Assembly: GCA_951217055.1 (NCBI GenBank)
Contig: OX578281.1
Coordinates: 9,454,447-9,518,446 of the forward strand
Reading direction: 5' to 3'
Length of the DNA: 64,000 nucleotides
Source: Gerris lacustris
Lineage: Eukaryota; Arthropoda; Insecta; Hemiptera; Gerridae
The notes beneath the pieces are model-generated. The model was not told where the DNA came from and did not search any database. It worked only from the letters and a program-made list of their open reading frames with translations. Both the position numbers and the translations under genes were made by a program. How positions within the stretch are numbered: position 1 is the stretch's first letter; each line of letters begins with the position of its first letter. Positions 9,290-21,102 of this stretch are shown piece by piece.

Positions 9290-9910
9290 TAACTACACGC
9301 CTAACGCCTATAACAATCTTAACCGCCCGCAGTAGCTTTTAAACTATTATTATAAACTATCACTTCGCTACACAAAAACTTCTGCTTGTATCAAGTTGAA
9401 ATTTTACATGCCTATTTCAATTGTACTATAGACGATGTATATTAAGTTTTATTAAAATCGTTACGTTAGAACATAAGAAATCTGCAAAAATGTTGCTTTC
9501 TCTATTTTAAAGGTTTAGATCTGTTTTAATAGTTTTCAAGATCTTTATTACTTCATAGCCGAGTTGCTGTTGGTTTTACTGAAAATCAAATTATAATTAT
9601 TATTAAAAAATGACCGTCTCATCGAGTAGTTGATATTATAATCCTTTCCCGTCCTGAAATTCCAATTTTAAATTTTATGTTCACGTTTACGCGAGCGTTG
9701 CGTGTGAACTCTTTGTCGGATAACGTTGTCCAACGAACTTAGCCTCAGTATTAGTAAGAGGAACATGTATACCAAATTTCAACTAAATCAGTCAACTTTT
9801 AATCGAGTTATCGTCGGACACGTAAACACAGACAGACGCGACTGCATACACGCGGCGTTACTGACAGACAGACAAGATGCATAATTTGTTAAATGTAAGA
9901 AGCTCGCTTC
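9290..9910 (-). repeat. Family C copy 3, within the hAT-like element
   Basis: The inverse of family C landmarks appears in order: GTTTTATTAAAATCGTTACG, TTCACGTTTACGCGAGCG, GTCCAACGAACTTAG, and ACATGTATACCAAATTTCA, then a run of GACAGACAGACA. It lies wholly inside the 8800-10675 element. Confidence 0.6.
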
Positions 9911-10794
9911 AATTAAAGCTAATTACATTTGCTACAACATCTCTCCCTATGACTTTACCAGTAAAATTAGTATATTCCTCGATTTCGGGGTCAAAAGTTG
10001 ACCAAATCTGAAAATTTCAATTTTTTTTTGGAAAAAATTGCCAATTTTTGGAGGGCTGTATCTTGGTGACTATTGGTCGTTCATAGCTGGTTCTGGCCTC
10101 AACTTGTAGGACATTTACTCTACTTTAAAAACATATGTGAATTGTTTTCATGAAAAGAAACTCATAGTTTAGGAGATGTAAGAAAAAAACAAGTCCGAAA
10201 ATTTTGAGTGCCACAAAGTTAGCACAGGTCTTTGGAATCTGCAAAATTGGATATACACTACTAGTAGTGCTCCTGCAACATATTAAAAAATCAGAACTAG
10301 CCGCTAGTTTGCGATTTTATCGATTTATAGTGTACTATTCGACTGGTCTATATTTTAACCTACTCGGAATTTTTTACGCGGTATCACGCCAAAGAGTTTT
10401 TTTCAAATATTCGGTCGCTAACGTCTAGTGTAGGAGAATGTTGTTTATCAATAAACTAAGCATCGCGCGCTTTGCTTTCATTCAATAGACTATACTGAAT
10501 ATGAAGAAAATTGTTGATCATAAGATGTTAATATGATAGTTACTGAAAGACAGACAGCATGCATTTTTATAATGAATGGTATAAAAATAGTTTTATTATT
10601 TACAAGAGGATATTTTTTTTAAAAAATTTCGGGGGGGGATTGATCCCCCATATCCCCCCCCTAGGTACGCCCCTGAGTATAGTAATACCACGCTTCTTAC
10701 ATTCCCAAAAAACAGCCCAAATTCCCAAGGGTTCCATTCTAGTTTTGATTAGGAAATTTTCTTCCTATACAAGTGTACTGAAATCAACCATTTT

Positions 10795-11080
10795 TATAGT
10801 TTTGCCCCCATAGAGGGGGCATAATATTGGAGGCAGAAAAGAATGTTTGAATTAAAATATTTTATTTTTTGCCATAGATTCCAAATCTATACTATGTATT
10901 AAAAATACACAATCAAATTTAAACTTTTTAAGTTACCCAACTTAAGTTAGCCACCCGGCCTGGGGGCAAAAAGAGCGATTGCCCAGAGTACGCGAGTAAA
11001 TGAATACAAACTTCCTTTTACATGGTACTACAGATCCCCTAAGTTTCATTTTTTATCTCAATAAAATTTTTAGTAGGAGT
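10795..11080 (-). repeat. Family F fragment (mariner-like palindrome family)
   Basis: CCCCCATAGAGGGGGCATAA, TTTTTTGCCATAGATTCCAA, CCTGGGGGCAAAAAG and CAAACTTCCTTTTACATGG match the arm of the palindrome at 23616-24659. Only one arm is present. Confidence 0.55.
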
Positions 11081-11469
11081 CCCTGGTTCATCGACCCCCG
11101 GGGGTCACAAAATTTTGTATTGTGAAGTAATTTTAATTTTTCTTTCTGGCAATTTTCATCGTCCCACCATAAGTATTTGGGTGAATCATTTCAAAATTTT
11201 AGGACTAGTCGTTATAGGGTGGTTGGAGGGGGACATTTTTTAGGGAGAAATTTTGGCGCTAAAAGGCAGTTTGACTTACTAAGTAAGAAGTACAGGGAGA
11301 GAGAAAGGATGAGTGCAAGTAATAGAGTGGGGATAAGGATCCACCGGAGAACTCGCCAGGTGAAAAATTCCCTCAAGTTTTCCTTCTTTGACGACTCCAT
11401 TGCGTACAAACTGCTGCTGCATGTCCTCTGAAACAAATAAAATCACAAAACATTAATATCAATAGTCAA

Positions 11470-12355
11470 TATGATTCACGAAGCACTATGGTCCATCAAG
11501 AACAGTTAACAATGGGTACCGAAGCACTATGGTCAACCAAGAACAGTTAACAATGGGTAACGAAGCACTATGGTCAATCAAGAACAGTTAACAATGGGTA
11601 ACGAAGCACTATGGTCAACCAAGAACAGTTAACAATGGGTAACGAAGCACTATGGTCAACCAAGAACAGTTAACAATGGGTAACGAAGCACTATGGTCAA
11701 TCAAGAACAGTTAACAATGGGTAACGAAGCACTATGGTCAATCAAGAACAGTTAACAATGGGTACCGAAGCACTATGGTCAACCAAGAACAGTTAACAAT
11801 GGGTAACGAAGCACTATGGTCAATCAAGAACAGTTAACAATGGGTAACGAAGCACTATGATCAATCAAGAACAGTTAATAATGGGTAACGAAGCACTATG
11901 ATCAAGTTAACAATGGGTAACGAAGCACTATGATCAATCAAGAACAGTTAACAATGGGTAACGAAGCACTATCATCAACCAAGAACAGTTAACAATGGGT
12001 AACGAAGCACTGTGGTCAATCAAGAACAGTTAACAATGGTACCGAAGCACTATGATCAATCAAGAACAGTTAACAATGGGTAACGAAGCACTATGATCAA
12101 TCAAGAACAGTTAACAATGGGTAACGAAGCACTATCATCAACCAAGAACAGTTAACAATGGGTAACGAAGCACTGTGGTCAATCAAGAACAGTTAACAAT
12201 GGGTAACGAAGCACTGTGGTCAATCAAGAACAGTTAACAATGGTACCGAAGCACTATGATCAACCAAGAACAGTTAACAATGGGTAACGAAGCACTATGG
12301 TAAATCAAGAACAGTTAACAATGGGTAACGAAGCACTACGGCCAACCAAGAAAAG
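11470..12355. repeat. 41-bp minisatellite, about 21 units
   Basis: The unit is CGAAGCACTATGGTCAATCA followed by AGAACAGTTAACAATGGGTA, period 41. Variants swap ATGG, ATGA, ATCA and GTGG in the same position and AACC/AATC. A few units are shortened. No frame persists across it. A block of variant order repeats near 11990-12240, suggesting expansion by multi-unit duplications. Confidence 0.95.
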
Positions 12356-12609
12356 ATATGTTATTTGTAAATTTGTCCCTCATATTATATAAATTCTTTT
12401 AGTGTAGATCGTAAAGGGTTGAACATTTTTAGAAACGACTAGACTGTTAGCATCTGGCTATAGGAATATGACCAGGAGTTACAAAATAATATAACAAAGT
12501 AATAAACAAAATATAGCCATTCAAAATTCAAACTCAAATGATAGGTTAATTTCAATACACATTTGACAAAGTTTTTTCTATGGAGAGATTTTGCGGAACT
12601 AATTAATAT

Positions 12610-13165
12610 AGTCCAGGAGATGAAAAATGTGTTAGTGCTGACTAACATCAAGGCAGAATTTTGTGTATATGTTTATCTTTGGGTGCTTTTTAAGAATATG
12701 TGGTCGGCTAAGTTCGTCTGCGGGACATTGCTTGGCAGTAGGCATTTGAAAAAAAACAAACCGGTGGAGAGCAACCATGTCGTGTCCATTTTGATGGAAA
12801 ATGTGATTTCCCAAAATATGTTAGTAGACCGAAAATCGAGTTGATATTAGTTTGCCACTTCATAGATAACTCCTTTGATTTGTATTAATATTTGAATAAC
12901 TAACCTATCAAGTGACAAACTAACATCAACTTGATTTTTTGGTCTACTAACTAATTCTGTACTCAGGATCATGAAAATCATATTGTCCACCAAGATGGAC
13001 GGTACATGGCTGCTCTCCACCGGTTTGTTTTTTTCAAATACCTACTGCCAAGCTATGTCCCGCAGATGAACTTAGCCGACCACATATTCTTAATAGGCAC
13101 CAAAAGATTACCATAAAAACAAAATTCTAGCTTGATGTTAGTCAGACACTTTTTTGCAAAAACAC
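12610..13165. mobile_element. Family K palindrome
   Basis: Arms at about 12621-12850 and 12905-13155 are inverted copies sharing TTTTAAGAATATGTGGTCGG, CTAAGTTCGTCTGCGGGA and AACCGGTGGAGAGC. Differences between the arms show an old insertion or relaxed copying. Open frames inside are mirror images of each other and not supported as genes. A further copy is at 17015-17325. Confidence 0.65.
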
Positions 13166-13756
13166 TTTTTTGGTTGAAAAAAAAAAATGTGCTTCCCTAC
13201 GTCACCTGCATCTAATATATCGAAATCTATGCGCCAGGGCTTAATAACTGCTTGATAAATATATGATAAATTTGTTTATTACTTTAAACTTCAAACTTCA
13301 AACTTATATATTTGTTTTGAGCCTAGTGGCTCATACAAAAGAGTTGCATACAATATAAATTTACAAATAATATTCAAAATAAAATCAACATACTTTTGTA
13401 GCAAAGGATATTAAAAAAGTGCACAGTTCTCAAAGTACATGAAAATATACAGAAATAAACAGTTCTTGCATAATAAGAAAAATTCGAGAGGAAACAAACA
13501 ACTTATATTGAAGGGACCTTTTTTTTGTAGTTTCGCATATATTTTAACAAATTAGATTATTGAACTATGTACGGTTAATTATTATTATTATTATTAGACA
13601 ACTAATATTATTATTATTAGAAAACTTGTTATTTTATTATAGAAAATTTGTTAAGACAAAATAAAAATGCTTTTAGAAAAACTCATAGTCTACAGCCATA
13701 GAGAAATAAATAGAGTTAAAAATTACTCAAACAATAGTATATATTATGTTACTAGG

Positions 13757-13854
13757 CTGTGAAGTGAGTTTTTTCTTTACCGCGGCATTTACATTTACTG
13801 TCGAGCGAAGCGAGACAGTAAATATTGCCAAGGTAAAGAAAAAACACTTCACAG
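13757..13854. repeat. Hairpin repeat, arms of about 43 bp
   Basis: CTGTGAAGTGAGTTTTTTCT through TTTACTGTC pairs with GACAGTAAAT through CACTTCACAG. The loop is GAGCGAAGCGA. A few mismatches are present. Confidence 0.75.
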
Positions 13855-13871
13855 TCGTGTAGCATATGCTA

Positions 13872-14252
13872 TTTTTTCCGTGGTAGACAATGAAAATACA
13901 TTAAATATTAATCAATAATCAATATAATAATAACAAATATTAGTACATACTTTAAGATTTTAAAAAAAGAAGCCTTAAAAAGAGGTTACACTATAAGAAA
14001 AGATAAATAAAACGCATTGACATCTAGCGGATTTTAATCGTACTAAGAAGCATTTCTGCAAAGATTGCAGTGCTAAACGGAAGTTTTGATAACTACCAGC
14101 ACGAATTTTTTACGTCCTAGGACGTAAAAAGATTTTTTCTTTACAGCTAGGAGTAATGAAAAGATTTTTTAAGTCCAAGTAATGAAAAAATGGATTTTAG
14201 CTATGTCTTTTAGGCTCTAAAGTTACTATTTCACAGCCTACCACGGAAAAAA
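13872..14252. mobile_element. MITE-like element with 15-bp inverted termini
   Basis: TTTTTTCCGTGGTAG (13872-13886) and its exact inverse CTACCACGGAAAAAA (14238-14252) bound 381 bp. It includes AAGTTTTTT-type repeats around TACGTCCTAGGACGTA. It is noncoding. Confidence 0.45.
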
Positions 14253-14256
14253 GAAA

Positions 14257-14718
14257 TTATCTTGTTTTTAAAAAGTTGATAAAAAAAAAAAAATATAAAC
14301 ATTTCGCTACTTTATTTGAAGTGGGATTAATTATTAGGCATATATTTGAGTCAGCATTGCTTTCTTTTTTTGTTAGCCACAAAGGTAGATACTGCTTCCT
14401 TAACGTGTTGTACATTGGGCATTCGAATAAGATGTGATTAAGGTCTTCAATTTTATTAAAGTTACACAAAGTGCACTGTGCATCTGTTCTGATTCGGTGC
14501 AGTATGCCCCTAGATGAAATCTTCAAGAACCCGTAGCCTGATGTTCCAACTTGTGCCAGCAACTTTTGTGGGCCATAGGGCAACTTAAGAAGGCTTTCCT
14601 CTGAACTACGGCTTGCATTTAACATCTTAAAAGTTGTGCTGTAAGTAGATTTTTCGATCCGGCTCATGTCTTTTTCTTTAAGCATACATGTATATTTGGA
14701 AGTTAAGGTATTGCTCAA
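14257..14718 (-). pseudogene. C-terminal remnant of a LINE reverse-transcriptase protein
   Basis: The 153-residue frame holds a Cys-His cluster C82-X2-C85-X9-H95-X4-C100 within LNHILFECPMYNTLRK. This cluster is typical of the C-terminal tail of Jockey/I-type LINE ORF2 proteins, downstream of the reverse-transcriptase domain. No FADD motif or endonuclease is present, so only the tail survives. The start codon is not meaningful. The last residues (YFFFFINF) come from an A-run. It is a 5'-truncated, inactive copy. It resembles the tail at 5858-5962 in kind (H-X4-C then P-X-Y-X3-R), but not closely enough to be the same family. Confidence 0.6.
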
Positions 14719-15340
14719 ACTGCAGTTGGTATAAATTTGTTTATTAAGGACAATTAACTTAAAACAATTAATTTAAAGACCCTAAAAAATAAAAAATATT
14801 AAAAGCAACACTGATCCACTCAAGGTATTGGGGATTTGAATAATGTATTTAATTTTAATCTATTACGGAAAGGAGTACTAAATAAAGAACCCTCATAAAA
14901 GTTTAAAAAAAGAGAAACAAGAATATTCAAAAAAAATATAACAGAACAATGAAATGAAATATGATAATAAATTAACGAAGGCGCTATTTCCATACTCAAA
15001 AATCATATGGGTATTGCAAAAGTACAAAAGATATATTTAGGGGTAACATAAAAGGGCATACGGCGTTACATAAATGTGCAAATGATAATTAAACTTGGGT
15101 TTTTATGAGTTTTGCATAATTAACAGTAATTAATAAATGTTGTATTTAATTTTTAAGTGGGTTATTTCACAATAAGGATCTTGTCGGGGATTTTTCTGCC
15201 AGTAATATCTCTCATAAAGATCAAAGTATGGTTTCTTTACGATGATATCATCAAGTTAATGTAACTTGGAACAAGAATATAACTGATTCTCGTACAAAAA
15301 ATGAAACGTAATTAGACTGTTTATACAAGTAATAGTAGAA
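14719..15340. other. Unassigned AT-rich DNA
   Basis: I see no gene or clear repeat boundary. Confidence 0.3.
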
Positions 15341-15349
15341 TATTTTCGA

Positions 15350-15405
15350 TCTTCAGAACGATCACATAGCTTCCGTTACCATAAGCTCGGAAGCAATATT
15401 AATCT
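15350..15405. repeat. Family Q end: GCTTCCGTTACC hairpin
   Basis: CAGAACGATCACATAGCTTC followed by CGTTACCATAAGCTCGGAAG is a short terminal-looking hairpin. Close versions occur at 23514-23556 and 55677-55706, each at the edge of a dispersed repeat. Confidence 0.45.
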
Positions 15406-15529
15406 TGGATCAATGAATAACCATTCATTGAAAAGATCAGGAAATTTCCGATAAAATTATGTACATATGTTCTAGTTGACTTTTGATTATTTAGTGTGAT
15501 CCAGAGCCGTTTTAAAACCAACATTTTTA

Positions 15530-16625
15530 GAACGAAGTTCCTTATGGCACGTTCTGGAGCCCGGGAGTGAATCCGAAAAAACGACCAAAATCACCGTCAC
15601 AAAATAAACGTCACAAAATCACCGTCACGAAATCTACCGATGACGATAACTTGAGTAAAAGATCACCGAGTTACTTGAAATTTGGTACACATGTTCATTT
15701 TACCAATGCCCAGGCTGAGTTCGTTGGAAAACGTTATCCGCCCAAGCGTTCACGCGCAACGCTCGCGTAAATGTAAGCTTCAAAAAGACGAGAAAAAATG
15801 TTATTAAGGAAGCCTGTTCCTTGACTTGTTTTGTTTATTTTTGTAATATGTCAAAATGTCACTTGGTTTTGTAAATATAGAAAATATAATCACGGTCTTG
15901 ATAACAGTAAAATTGATCTGTGCTGACGCTTATTTCAATATATTAGGTATATTATTATAATACTGCGTACTTAATCCAAGAAAAAATTCTAACTTCATCT
16001 ATTTAATGAGACGAACAACTTTTTTAAATATATTTTTTAGTAAAACGAACACCGACACTGTTATGACGTGATAAAGATCGCTAAATTTATTAAAGTGGGC
16101 CAACCGTTTAAAATAAAGAAAACAACGTTTTTACCGATATCTTACGTTCTAACGTATAACGATTTTAATAAAACTTCTTACACATTGTCTAAAGTACAAT
16201 TGAAAGAAGCATGTAAAATTTCAACCGGATACAAGCAGAAGCTTTAGAGTAGGGAAGATATATACTGTATAATATTTTAAATTAGTAGGCCGGGTTGGTA
16301 GAAAACAGTCCTATTTCAATCCAACATCCTTTAACAAACATACTCTTTAACTATAAACTCATCGTGATCAATTTTTTGTAATATTCAATATATATTTATA
16401 GTAAGACGCTTGCTTTAACGATAAAAATAATGATTTTCTTTTAGTTTTGCCTTAACTCTGCTAGGTACAAACAGTTACTTTTAATTTTGTCTCTTTTCTA
16501 ACTCCGCCATGTATAAGTAGTTAGCAATGTATACGTACTTAGCAGTGTGATTTTATAATTTATATTTAATGAAAAATGTAAGGAACTTCGTTCCTACCGG
16601 GTATCCCGCGACACCACACGTATTT
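15530..16625 (+). repeat. Family C copy 1, most complete (about 1.1 kb)
   Basis: The left end has AACGAAGTTCCTTATGG and the right end AAGGAACTTCGTTCCTACCG, so AACGAAGTTCCTT is inverted at the two ends. Parts in order: CACCGTCAC repeats, ACGATAACTTGAGTA, the core GAAATTTGGTACACATGTTC, TTCACGCGCAACGCTCGCG, the TTACGTTCTAACG block, then CCCGCGACACCACACG. No transposase is present. The 67-codon frame at 15567-15770 is not supported. This copy is the reference for the other C copies. Confidence 0.7.
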
Positions 16626-17014
16626 TTTTAAACTTTGAGCCCATATATCTCTATGATCCTGATTAATTTAAAGAAAGTTGACACTATTAATATGCTTTAA
16701 ACCCATACTTCAAATACTTCAAAATATTACAATTATAAGTGGGCGAATAATCCATCGTTGCAAAAGAAAACATGTCCTGCTTGCAGCTGGGGTAGCCTTA
16801 TTAATTATGATTTTATGAAAGCATATGTAAATTATCACTATTAATATTTTTTGAGTTATTGTAAATTTTTAAGGTAAAGCTCGATTAATTTTAACACACT
16901 ATAATTTTTTTTATAGATGCTATGCCGTTAAGGATATTAAGATAACTTATAATGAACTTTTTTGCTCCAAATGACCTGTAGAGACACCTCTTTTGAATAT
17001 GGTCATCTAAGTCC
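16626..17014. other. Unassigned AT-rich DNA
   Basis: I see no gene or clear repeat here. Confidence 0.3.
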
Positions 17015-17325
17015 AGGAGATAGCGTGCAAAAAAGTGTCTGACAGTCTGACAAACATCAAGCTAGAATTCTGTGTATAAGTAAATGTTTTGGTTGCTTTT
17101 TAAGAATATGTGGTCGGCTAAGTTCGTCTGCGGGCTTTAAATAAAGTGGCTTGGCAATAGGCATTTGAAAAAAAAAAAAAACTGTGGAGAGCCGCCCTTT
17201 TTGGTGGACAATGTGATTTTCATGCTCCTGAGTACGAAATTAGTTAGTAATCTAAAACTCAAGTTGATGATAATTCGTCACTTAATAGGTTAGTTAGTCA
17301 AATATTACTCCAAATCAAAGAGGCC
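17015..17325. repeat. Family K, single arm
   Basis: It matches one half of the palindrome at 12610-13165 up to its centre (TTAAGAATATGTGGTCGGCT, then GGTTAGTTAGTCAAATATTA). It ends where the other copy turns over, so it is either a half element or an ancestral non-palindromic form. Confidence 0.6.
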
Positions 17326-17374
17326 GCTTGAAGCGGGTTTCATAGGCAGTCTGTAGATTGACTTAATGATAAGA

Positions 17375-17690
17375 AAATTCTTCTTTATTTTTTAGTGGTC
17401 TTTAGGGATTTAATAATTTAAAAAAAAAACTATTTTTTTTATTATATTTTTTTAAAGCTATATTTTGCCCAAACCTGGGCATCTTCAGGCCTTACCTGAA
17501 CATTACATAATATGCTGTGACATTGATGAATTAAAAGAGATTTAAAAAAACAGCTTCAGTAACTTACACATTCATAGTTCATTAGTCACTCAAAAAAAAT
17601 ACTCTTTAAAAATATTTAATTAAAAAAATTGTTTTTTTTTTTTTAAATTATTAAATCCCTAAAGACCACTAAAAATAGAGAAGAATTTAT
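17375..17690. mobile_element. Foldback element with arms of about 55 bp
   Basis: TTTTTAGTGGTCTTTAGGGA through AATAATTTAAAAAAA at the left is inverted at 17632-17688. The inside carries the inverse of CCTGAAGATGCCCAGG followed by TTTGGGC. That stem-loop motif resembles one I associate with 3' regions of Penelope-like elements, but no protein supports this. Confidence 0.55.
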
Positions 17691-17779
17691 AATCAAAGGG
17701 ATAAATTGAAGAATACACGATAAGAAAATTGTTCGATAACACTCTTTAGAAATTTTCTTAATTCATTCATTTCATTTAA

Positions 17780-18145
17780 CTAATTAATTAATTAACTAAT
17801 GATTGACTTGTCAATGTAAATACATAAATTTTGCTAGTAGCAGCATTTTAGGTTTTCGTGAAGTTAAATCAAATTTAGGGTAATAAGATTTGGAGACAAA
17901 TTAATTAATTAATTATCTAATGACTGATTAATGCATTGTCATCGTCAATACATAATCTGGGCAAATTTCAGCTGTTTAGGTATTAGGAAAGAGGGTCAAT
18001 TTAGCTTGCATGATTTGAAGACAAATAAAAAACAAACAAATTAATTAATTAAAAAATAGTTAACTAATTATCTAATGACTCATTATTGCATTGTAATCGG
18101 GAATACTTATCTGTGCAAGTTTAATCTTTCTAGGTAGTCAGGAAG
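17780..18145. repeat. Three diverged tandem units of about 120-135 bp
   Basis: Each unit has AATTAATTAATTAACTAAT, ATGCATTGTCATCGTCAATA or equivalent, a TTTAGGTATTAGGAA-like block and GATTTGAAGACAAA. The same order of motifs appears in family D. The third unit is interrupted by the 25-bp minisatellite. Confidence 0.5.
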
Positions 18146-18703
18146 TAGGCCATAGTTAGGAAGTGGGTCATATTTAGTAGTCAGGAAGTTGTTCATATTT
18201 AGTAGTCAGAAAGTTGTTCATATTTAGTAGTCAGGAAGTTGTTCATATTTAGTAGTCAGAAAGTGAGTCATATTTAGTAGTCAGGAAGTTGTTCATATTT
18301 AGTAGTCAGGAAGTTGTTCATATTTAGTAGTCAGGAAGTTGTTCATATTTAGTAGTCAGAAAGTGAGTCATATTTAGTAGTCAGAAAGTGAGTCATATTT
18401 AGTAGTCAGGAAGTTGTTCATATTTAGTAGTTAGGAAGTGGGTCATATTTAGTAGTCAGGAAGTTGTTCATATTTAGTAGTCAGAAAGTGGATCATCTTT
18501 AGTAGTTAGGAAGTGGGTCATATTTAGTAATCAGGAAGTGGGTCATATTTAGTAGTCAGAAATTGGGTCATATTTAGTAGTTAGGAAGTAGGTCATATTT
18601 AGTAATCAGGAAGTGGGTTATACTTAGTAGTCAGGAAGTGGGTCATATTTAGTAGTTAGGAAGTGGGTCATATTTAGTAATCAGGAAGAGGGTCATATTT
18701 AGG
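18130..18703. repeat. 25-bp minisatellite, about 23 units
   Basis: The unit TAGTAGTCAGGAAGTTGTTC plus ATATT has period 25. Variants are GTTGTTC, GTGAGTC and GTGGGTC. The array edges join sequence that matches the neighbouring unit, so it expanded inside an older repeat. Confidence 0.95.
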
Positions 18704-19968
18704 TTACAAAATTTGTAGACATATGAAGTTAATAATATAATGAGGGTAATAAAAAAGTTTAGGTGTTCCAGTCTTCCAGCCATACCTATAAGAAGGTATA
18801 CCTCTAGGTAGGGCTTTAAGGAATTTCTAGTTCCTATGGCTGAAGGAGGTATCTTGAGCAATGGTAAAAATCAATTACCTCTATTTTTACCGCACTAAAA
18901 GTGCTTGCCATAGAATATAGTGGCACATTTTACTCGATGAAATGTGTTCTAGATTCTAAAACCTAGGTTATTAATTGCTTCAGGCGGAGAAACACATGCT
19001 CTATATTATTATTGTTTTTTTATCACCTTGGTACACCCTGATTTAAAATCAAATTATGTTCCGGTCCCTAATTTATTTTCTTACGTACACCTTCGACCTA
19101 CCTCAATTATTTATTACCCTTTACCTATAATTATTGACATGACATCATTTTGTTTTTACGTTAAAAGAAATTTCTTTTATATTATTAATCACACGTTTAA
19201 GTCGTTTATTTCATTAACTGATTAAATTCCTGATTCATTACATCAGGGAAGGTATGTCTAATACAATAATAATTTATAACAACTACAAACAAAATAACAC
19301 CTTATCAATTATCAGTACACGAAAAAATATTAATTAAATTTGCGATTTCAACACTGATATTTAAAAACAAAAAAGTGTATAATAAATCAGTGTTATTATC
19401 TTTTAATAATTGTCGGTGTTGCGCCGTTAATAAAATTAAGCATATTACTCAGCGGCACTTGATTGGTTGTGATAAAGGAGAAGCGTGAGTGTGTGTGTGA
19501 ACTTGTTGGCACCTTGTAATGGAGTTTTAAATATTGGAGCAACAGAAGTCGGTTTTTTTAAGACAAAGTTCAGGGTTATGGACACTCCTCGGCCTCTCCC
19601 ACGTGTTGCAATAAATTCCAGTGTCGCTTCAAAACTTTTAATACGGCCTCTTATCTTTTTTTAGTTAAACCATTATAAACAAGGGTCGTTTTAGTGTTAT
19701 TTTATACCGGATATAGCTTAATAAATGTACGTGTTGAGTGAACTTCAATGTTATAAAAATTGGGTGGGATATGTCTATTATCTACAGTAGGTACTAACAA
19801 TAAATAAAACCTTGGATGAAAACCTTGTTATAAACTATAGGCTATATATTAAGTGTATTATGTGCAATATTTTAAGATTATCATTTGAAAATAACTCGTA
19901 AATGGGGACTAAAATCCATTCCTTACATAGTTAAGTACTAAATTTAGGAGTTAATTTAGAAATAATTT
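18704..19968. other. Unassigned region
   Basis: AT-rich with a GC-richer stretch at 19430-19640 (GTGTGTGTGTGAAC, CTCCTCGGCCTCTCCCACG). It could be single-copy host sequence. No splice-bounded open frame stands out. Confidence 0.3.
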
Positions 19969-21002
19969 CAAGATAGAAAGAACTTTTTATATACTACGTT
20001 TTTAAATTTTCTGTTGAATCATATGTAATGTTGATAATATAATTGTTCTTGTTATATAATATGTAATATTAGTAAAAAAAAAATAGTTCCGAATTTATTT
20101 ACTTCACATAAATGATAAATGATAACCATCTAGAGAGCTGGTCTTAAACCTATAAAAGGACAAATCTTTGTACAACGGATCTCCCCAACACCAAATCTAA
20201 ACCGTGCCATCGATATATTTGAAATAATATAAATAATATAATCGATATTTCCTGTTTTGCTGTCATTCAATGTTTATCTATCACACATTTGAGACCCGTC
20301 AAAGATGAAGATTGCGTAAATATGGGAAATGCCAAAACAAATATAATAACTTATACAACCATCTAGAAATATAATAACAAATATGATAACCATCTAGAGA
20401 GCTGATCTTAAACCTATAAAAGGACAAATCTTTGTACAACGGATCTCCCCAACACCAAATCTAAACCGTGCCATCGATATATTTGAAATAATCAAAAAAT
20501 TTCAACCAATCCACAGCACAGGGCTTTATGTTCTCTAGTGGAGAGATTCAAAATCGATAAAATAGATCAATAGATGTACTAAAATATTATTTATGTATTA
20601 ATATGTTTTTTTTTTTATTCAATAAAGGTATTTTAAAATAAATAAATAAAATATAATAGATATATTTCCTGTTTTGCTGTCATTCAATGTTTATCTCTTA
20701 TTTATAAAAATCACAAATTTGAAACCCGTCAAAATGAAGATTTTAAATATTGGATATGGCAAAACAAATAAAACAACTTGCGGATTTTTTCCGATCTAAC
20801 TTTCCACACTGCAAAATCTGCTGAAAACCAATTAAATTCTGCTAAAAGATGGGTAATAGTATTAAAATAATGCATTGTCATCGTGTTCTGAGCTATGCTA
20901 AAAGTTTCAAATGTCTAGCTATTCGGGAAGTTAGTTAGAAATCGATTGCCAGATTTGTACCGGACAAACAAACAAGAAAGCAAGCTAATAAACACGTAGT
21001 AA
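19969..21002 (+). repeat. Family D copy 1, with an internal 110-bp duplication
   Basis: It starts CAAGATAGAAAGAAC, passes ACTACGTTTTTAAATTTT, and ends GCAAGCTAATAAACACGTAG followed by an A run. A segment of about 110 bp (20121-20230) is repeated nearly unchanged 264 bp on (20385-20495). ACTACG and CGTAGT near the ends are inverted. AATAAA just before a variable A run would also suit a retroposed RNA copy. Confidence 0.65.
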
Positions 21003-21102
21003 AAAAAAAAAATATGTATGAGACTCTCATAAAATACGATAGATAGACGCAGGGAATTTATAAGGGGCCATGGTTTTTCCTTCATACCCTAGGTGATCAC
21101 TA

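Larger units (their letters stand above)
8800..10675. mobile_element. Non-autonomous hAT-like element with 8-bp target-site duplication
   Basis: The left end is CAGGGGCGTACCCAGGAT and the right end is the inverse of CAGGGGCGTACCTAGG. AGTATAGT lies directly outside each end (8792-8799 and 10676-10683). An 8-bp duplication and CAGNG-type termini are the hallmarks of the hAT superfamily. Long G runs sit just inside both ends. There is no transposase frame. The interior carries a minus-strand family C fragment (9290-9910) and a Tigger/pogo-like end at 9013. I infer that an autonomous hAT elsewhere mobilised it. Confidence 0.75.

Noticed and set aside
11470..12355. CRISPR-like regular repeats
   Set aside because: Units are contiguous with no unique spacers, there are no cas genes, and the DNA is eukaryotic. 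It is a minisatellite. The same applies to the arrays at 18130, 49564, 50600, 62655 and 62968.
17455..17500. Hammerhead-ribozyme core (CTGAAGA ... GAAA) at CCTGAAGATGCCCAGG
   Set aside because: The expected GAAA is AAAA here and the base after CTGAAGA breaks stem II. The similar spot at 35345 also lacks a proper stem II.
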